From the NCBI RefSeq assembly GCF_905147045.1, contig NC_065903.1:5270001-5334000 (forward strand): a DNA stretch of 64,000 nt. The letters run 5' to 3'. The first letter of the stretch is position 1; each line of letters starts with the position of its first letter. Shown in pieces: positions 62,370-64,000 of the stretch. The stretch is from Nymphalis io (taxonomy: Eukaryota; Arthropoda; Insecta; Lepidoptera; Nymphalidae). A model generated the notes under the pieces. It had not been told where the DNA came from. It made no database searches and was given only the letters and a program-made list of their open reading frames with translations. The translations under genes and the position numbers were made by a program.

Positions 62370-62673
62370 ACATTAACAGTCTGCGAATGTCCCACCGCTG
62401 GGCTAAGGCCTCCTCTCCCTTTTTGACGAGAAGGTTTTGGAGCTAATTCCACCACGCTGCTCCAATGCGGGTTGGTGGTATACACATGTGGCAGAATTTC
62501 AGTGAAAATAGACACATGCAGGTTTCTTCGCGGTGTTTTCCTTCACCGTCAAGCAATTCATTCGTCAAAATTCAGTGTTGCTGGTCAGGGTTTGAACCCA
62601 CGATCATCGGTTAAGATTAACGCGCTCTTACCACTGGGCCATCGCGGCTTCACTAATAATAGAATAGAATAGG
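62370..62673 (-). mobile_element. tRNA-related SINE, family 1, with target-site duplication
   Basis: A 10-bp direct repeat, aataagagtt, lies at 62360-62369 and 62674-62683. In sense orientation an AT-rich (CTATT)-like leader at 62650-62673 precedes 'gaagccgcgatggcccagtg', box B GGGTTCAAACCC, and a body with a small deletion near 62555. It ends 'cattcgcagactgttaatg'. Frames on both strands (62312-62515, 62472-62672) are artefacts. Confidence 0.87.
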
Positions 62674-62683
62674 AATAAGAGTT

Positions 62684-62829
62684 CAGACTAAGATTATTGT
62701 TTTGAAGACTGATAATATAAATAAAAAAACATTAAAAACTGATCCATTCGTATAATTAATAAGATTAAATATACATATATACATGTATATGTTTAAAAAT
62801 ATATATTATATATTATATTTATATATAAG
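62684..62829. other. TATA-rich low-complexity DNA
   Basis: Dominated by TATA/TATT runs, for example about 62768-62828. No gene. Confidence 0.6.
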
Positions 62830-63003
62830 CGAAATACCACTCATCAAGAGATCTCCTAAGCTATCCGCCCGATTGGCTCGAAATTTGTCACAGTTACTAC
62901 TATCCCCGACGTAGACGCTCACTAAGAACGAATTTTACACAAATTCTATCCAAAATACATTCTTCTTCTTATCTAACCGTGCGAAGCTGGGACAATTAAC
63001 TAG
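62830..63003 (+). mobile_element. Helitron-like 3' end, degenerate
   Basis: The phrase 'gcgaaataccactcatcaag' followed by 'gatctcctaagctatc' and the closing 'cgtgcgaagctgggac' ending in CTAGT matches, from memory, the 3' part of non-autonomous Helitron-type repeats of insects, which end in CTRR next to a short hairpin. No transposase frame is present. Classification was not checked by search. Confidence 0.55.
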
Positions 63004-64000
63004 TATGTATATAAAAGGCAAAATGTGAGAAGGTTACAATAATCAAAATCATACAGATGTTATAGAAATAAACTAATTATATTGTTTAATATTATTAATA
63101 TATCATTTAATTTTCGTTAATAGTTAGATATATTTTAAATTTGTATTATGTAAATTTTATATCAAACTAATGTTCAAAATATTGATTTATGATTCTAGTT
63201 GATAGTAATTTTATTATATAATAAATTATTGTATAATATAATAAATTTTAATTTGTTCATCGTAAATAAAGGCTTTTATTATTATTATTATGTATATACA
63301 AGGTAAATGTTGGCTGACTGACTTTAAGCTTAAACTATAATAAAGACTCGAATTTTAGAGACCTTCATTTAGTAATACAAAGGCGTATTAAGAAAGAATC
63401 CTACGTAATTTCCATTTCAAGAGGGGCGTTATACTCCCTTAAATTTATACTCCCATTTTATGAAAAATTTACTCGAATGTCATTCTTTTTAATACAGCTT
63501 ATAAATATCATATTTTTTTTACGTTACGTAATCAATGCTGCAACATATTATATCTTTTTAGCTCTGCTAAAATGAAACTTATTCATATATTATGTCATTA
63601 TAATATATTAAAAAAAACCCCACTGTTTTAGTAATGCTTGCATGTTTTCTTTTATTTTAGCCTATTGTGCGTGTTATAAATTGTATTAACTTTTATTATT
63701 TAAGTAATTTTATCTCCTTTTACCTTTTACTGCACTGAATGTAGCGTTTGTGTTGGCAGCTTATGTACAAGGCGTAGACTGAAAAGCGGCCTAGCTGAGA
63801 CTACGACCTTTTCACCAAATTATGATATTGTTCTTTTTTTTATGGTTTTGTACCTTAATTTTTTTGTCTTTGTTTCTTTTTGGTGAATAAAGTTATTTAT
63901 TATTATTATTATAATAAAATATTTAAAAAAAATCATTTCCATGTTTAAAAAAAAGCTATATTTACAAATAAAATATTTGGACATATTATATATATATCAC
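63004..64000. other. AT-rich DNA with LINE-like 3' tails
   Basis: Two phrases look like 3' ends of non-LTR elements: 'cgtaaataaaggctttta' followed by a TTA microsatellite (about 63262-63291), and 'ggtgaataaagttatttatt' followed by ATT repeats (about 63881-63915), preceded by a GC-richer 150-bp stretch at 63728-63805. Both carry AATAAA. They could instead be transcript 3' ends. No coding region seen. Confidence 0.4.

Noticed and set aside
1..64000. CRISPR array, prokaryotic operon or phage content
   Set aside because: No regularly spaced identical repeats with unique spacers, no ribosome-binding-site-linked genes, and all repeats are insect retroposons.
1..64000. Known insect microRNAs
   Set aside because: I looked by eye for common mature sequences (let-7, miR-1, miR-10, miR-iab-4, miR-193, bantam and others) and saw none. 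This is not an exhaustive search.

Overview
The window looks like insect nuclear DNA, most likely from a butterfly (Lepidoptera, probably Nymphalidae). It is strongly AT-rich, dense in TTAATTA-type words, and interrupted by four families of short retroposon. From memory of the family (not searched), these match SINEs common in nymphalid genomes, and one (21130-21384) is widespread across Lepidoptera. Other insect repeats are a Helitron-like 3' end (62830-63003), a short conserved lepidopteran repeat (30769-30891) and a non-LTR retrotransposon remnant (36470-36757). No bacterial, viral or organellar gene organisation is visible.

I found no protein-coding gene I can defend. The longest open frames are 115-116 codons, several lack an ATG, they overlap open frames on the other strand, and none resembles a known domain. 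The exception is the decayed C-terminus of a LINE ORF2 on the minus strand at 36614-36756. The window is therefore a gene desert or long intron(s). No RNA gene was recognised apart from tRNA-like SINE heads.

Layout. 1-9.6 kb: mostly unique AT-rich DNA, one complete SINE (2757-3054), and a GC-richer block at 6.0-6.45 kb with a CTCF-like word. 9.6-10.8 kb: two copies of one retroposon. 10.8-19.5 kb: almost SINE-free, with several GC-elevated blocks and the only CpG-island-like segment (about 17120-17480), which is the best promoter or regulatory candidate. 19.5-23.8 kb: a cluster of six SINE copies. 23.8-28.6 kb: SINE-free. 28.7-33.0 kb: SINE cluster. 33.0-36.0 kb: unique, with a GC-rich block at 33.5 kb. 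36.0-40.0 kb: cluster of SINEs and a LINE, including a SINE with a perfect 25-bp inverted repeat. 40-53.3 kb: nearly free of intact repeats, with many short GC-elevated patches typical in look of conserved non-coding elements. 53.3-57.4 kb: one truncated retroposon and unique DNA. 57.4-63.0 kb: dense young and old SINEs, three with clear target-site duplications. 63.0-64.0 kb: AT-rich DNA with LINE-like 3' tails.

My reading is a regulatory landscape around an unseen gene, with SINE-permissive zones alternating with SINE-poor zones. The neighbouring gene cannot be named from this sequence. Regulatory calls rest on composition and motifs only and would need cross-species alignment or chromatin data.
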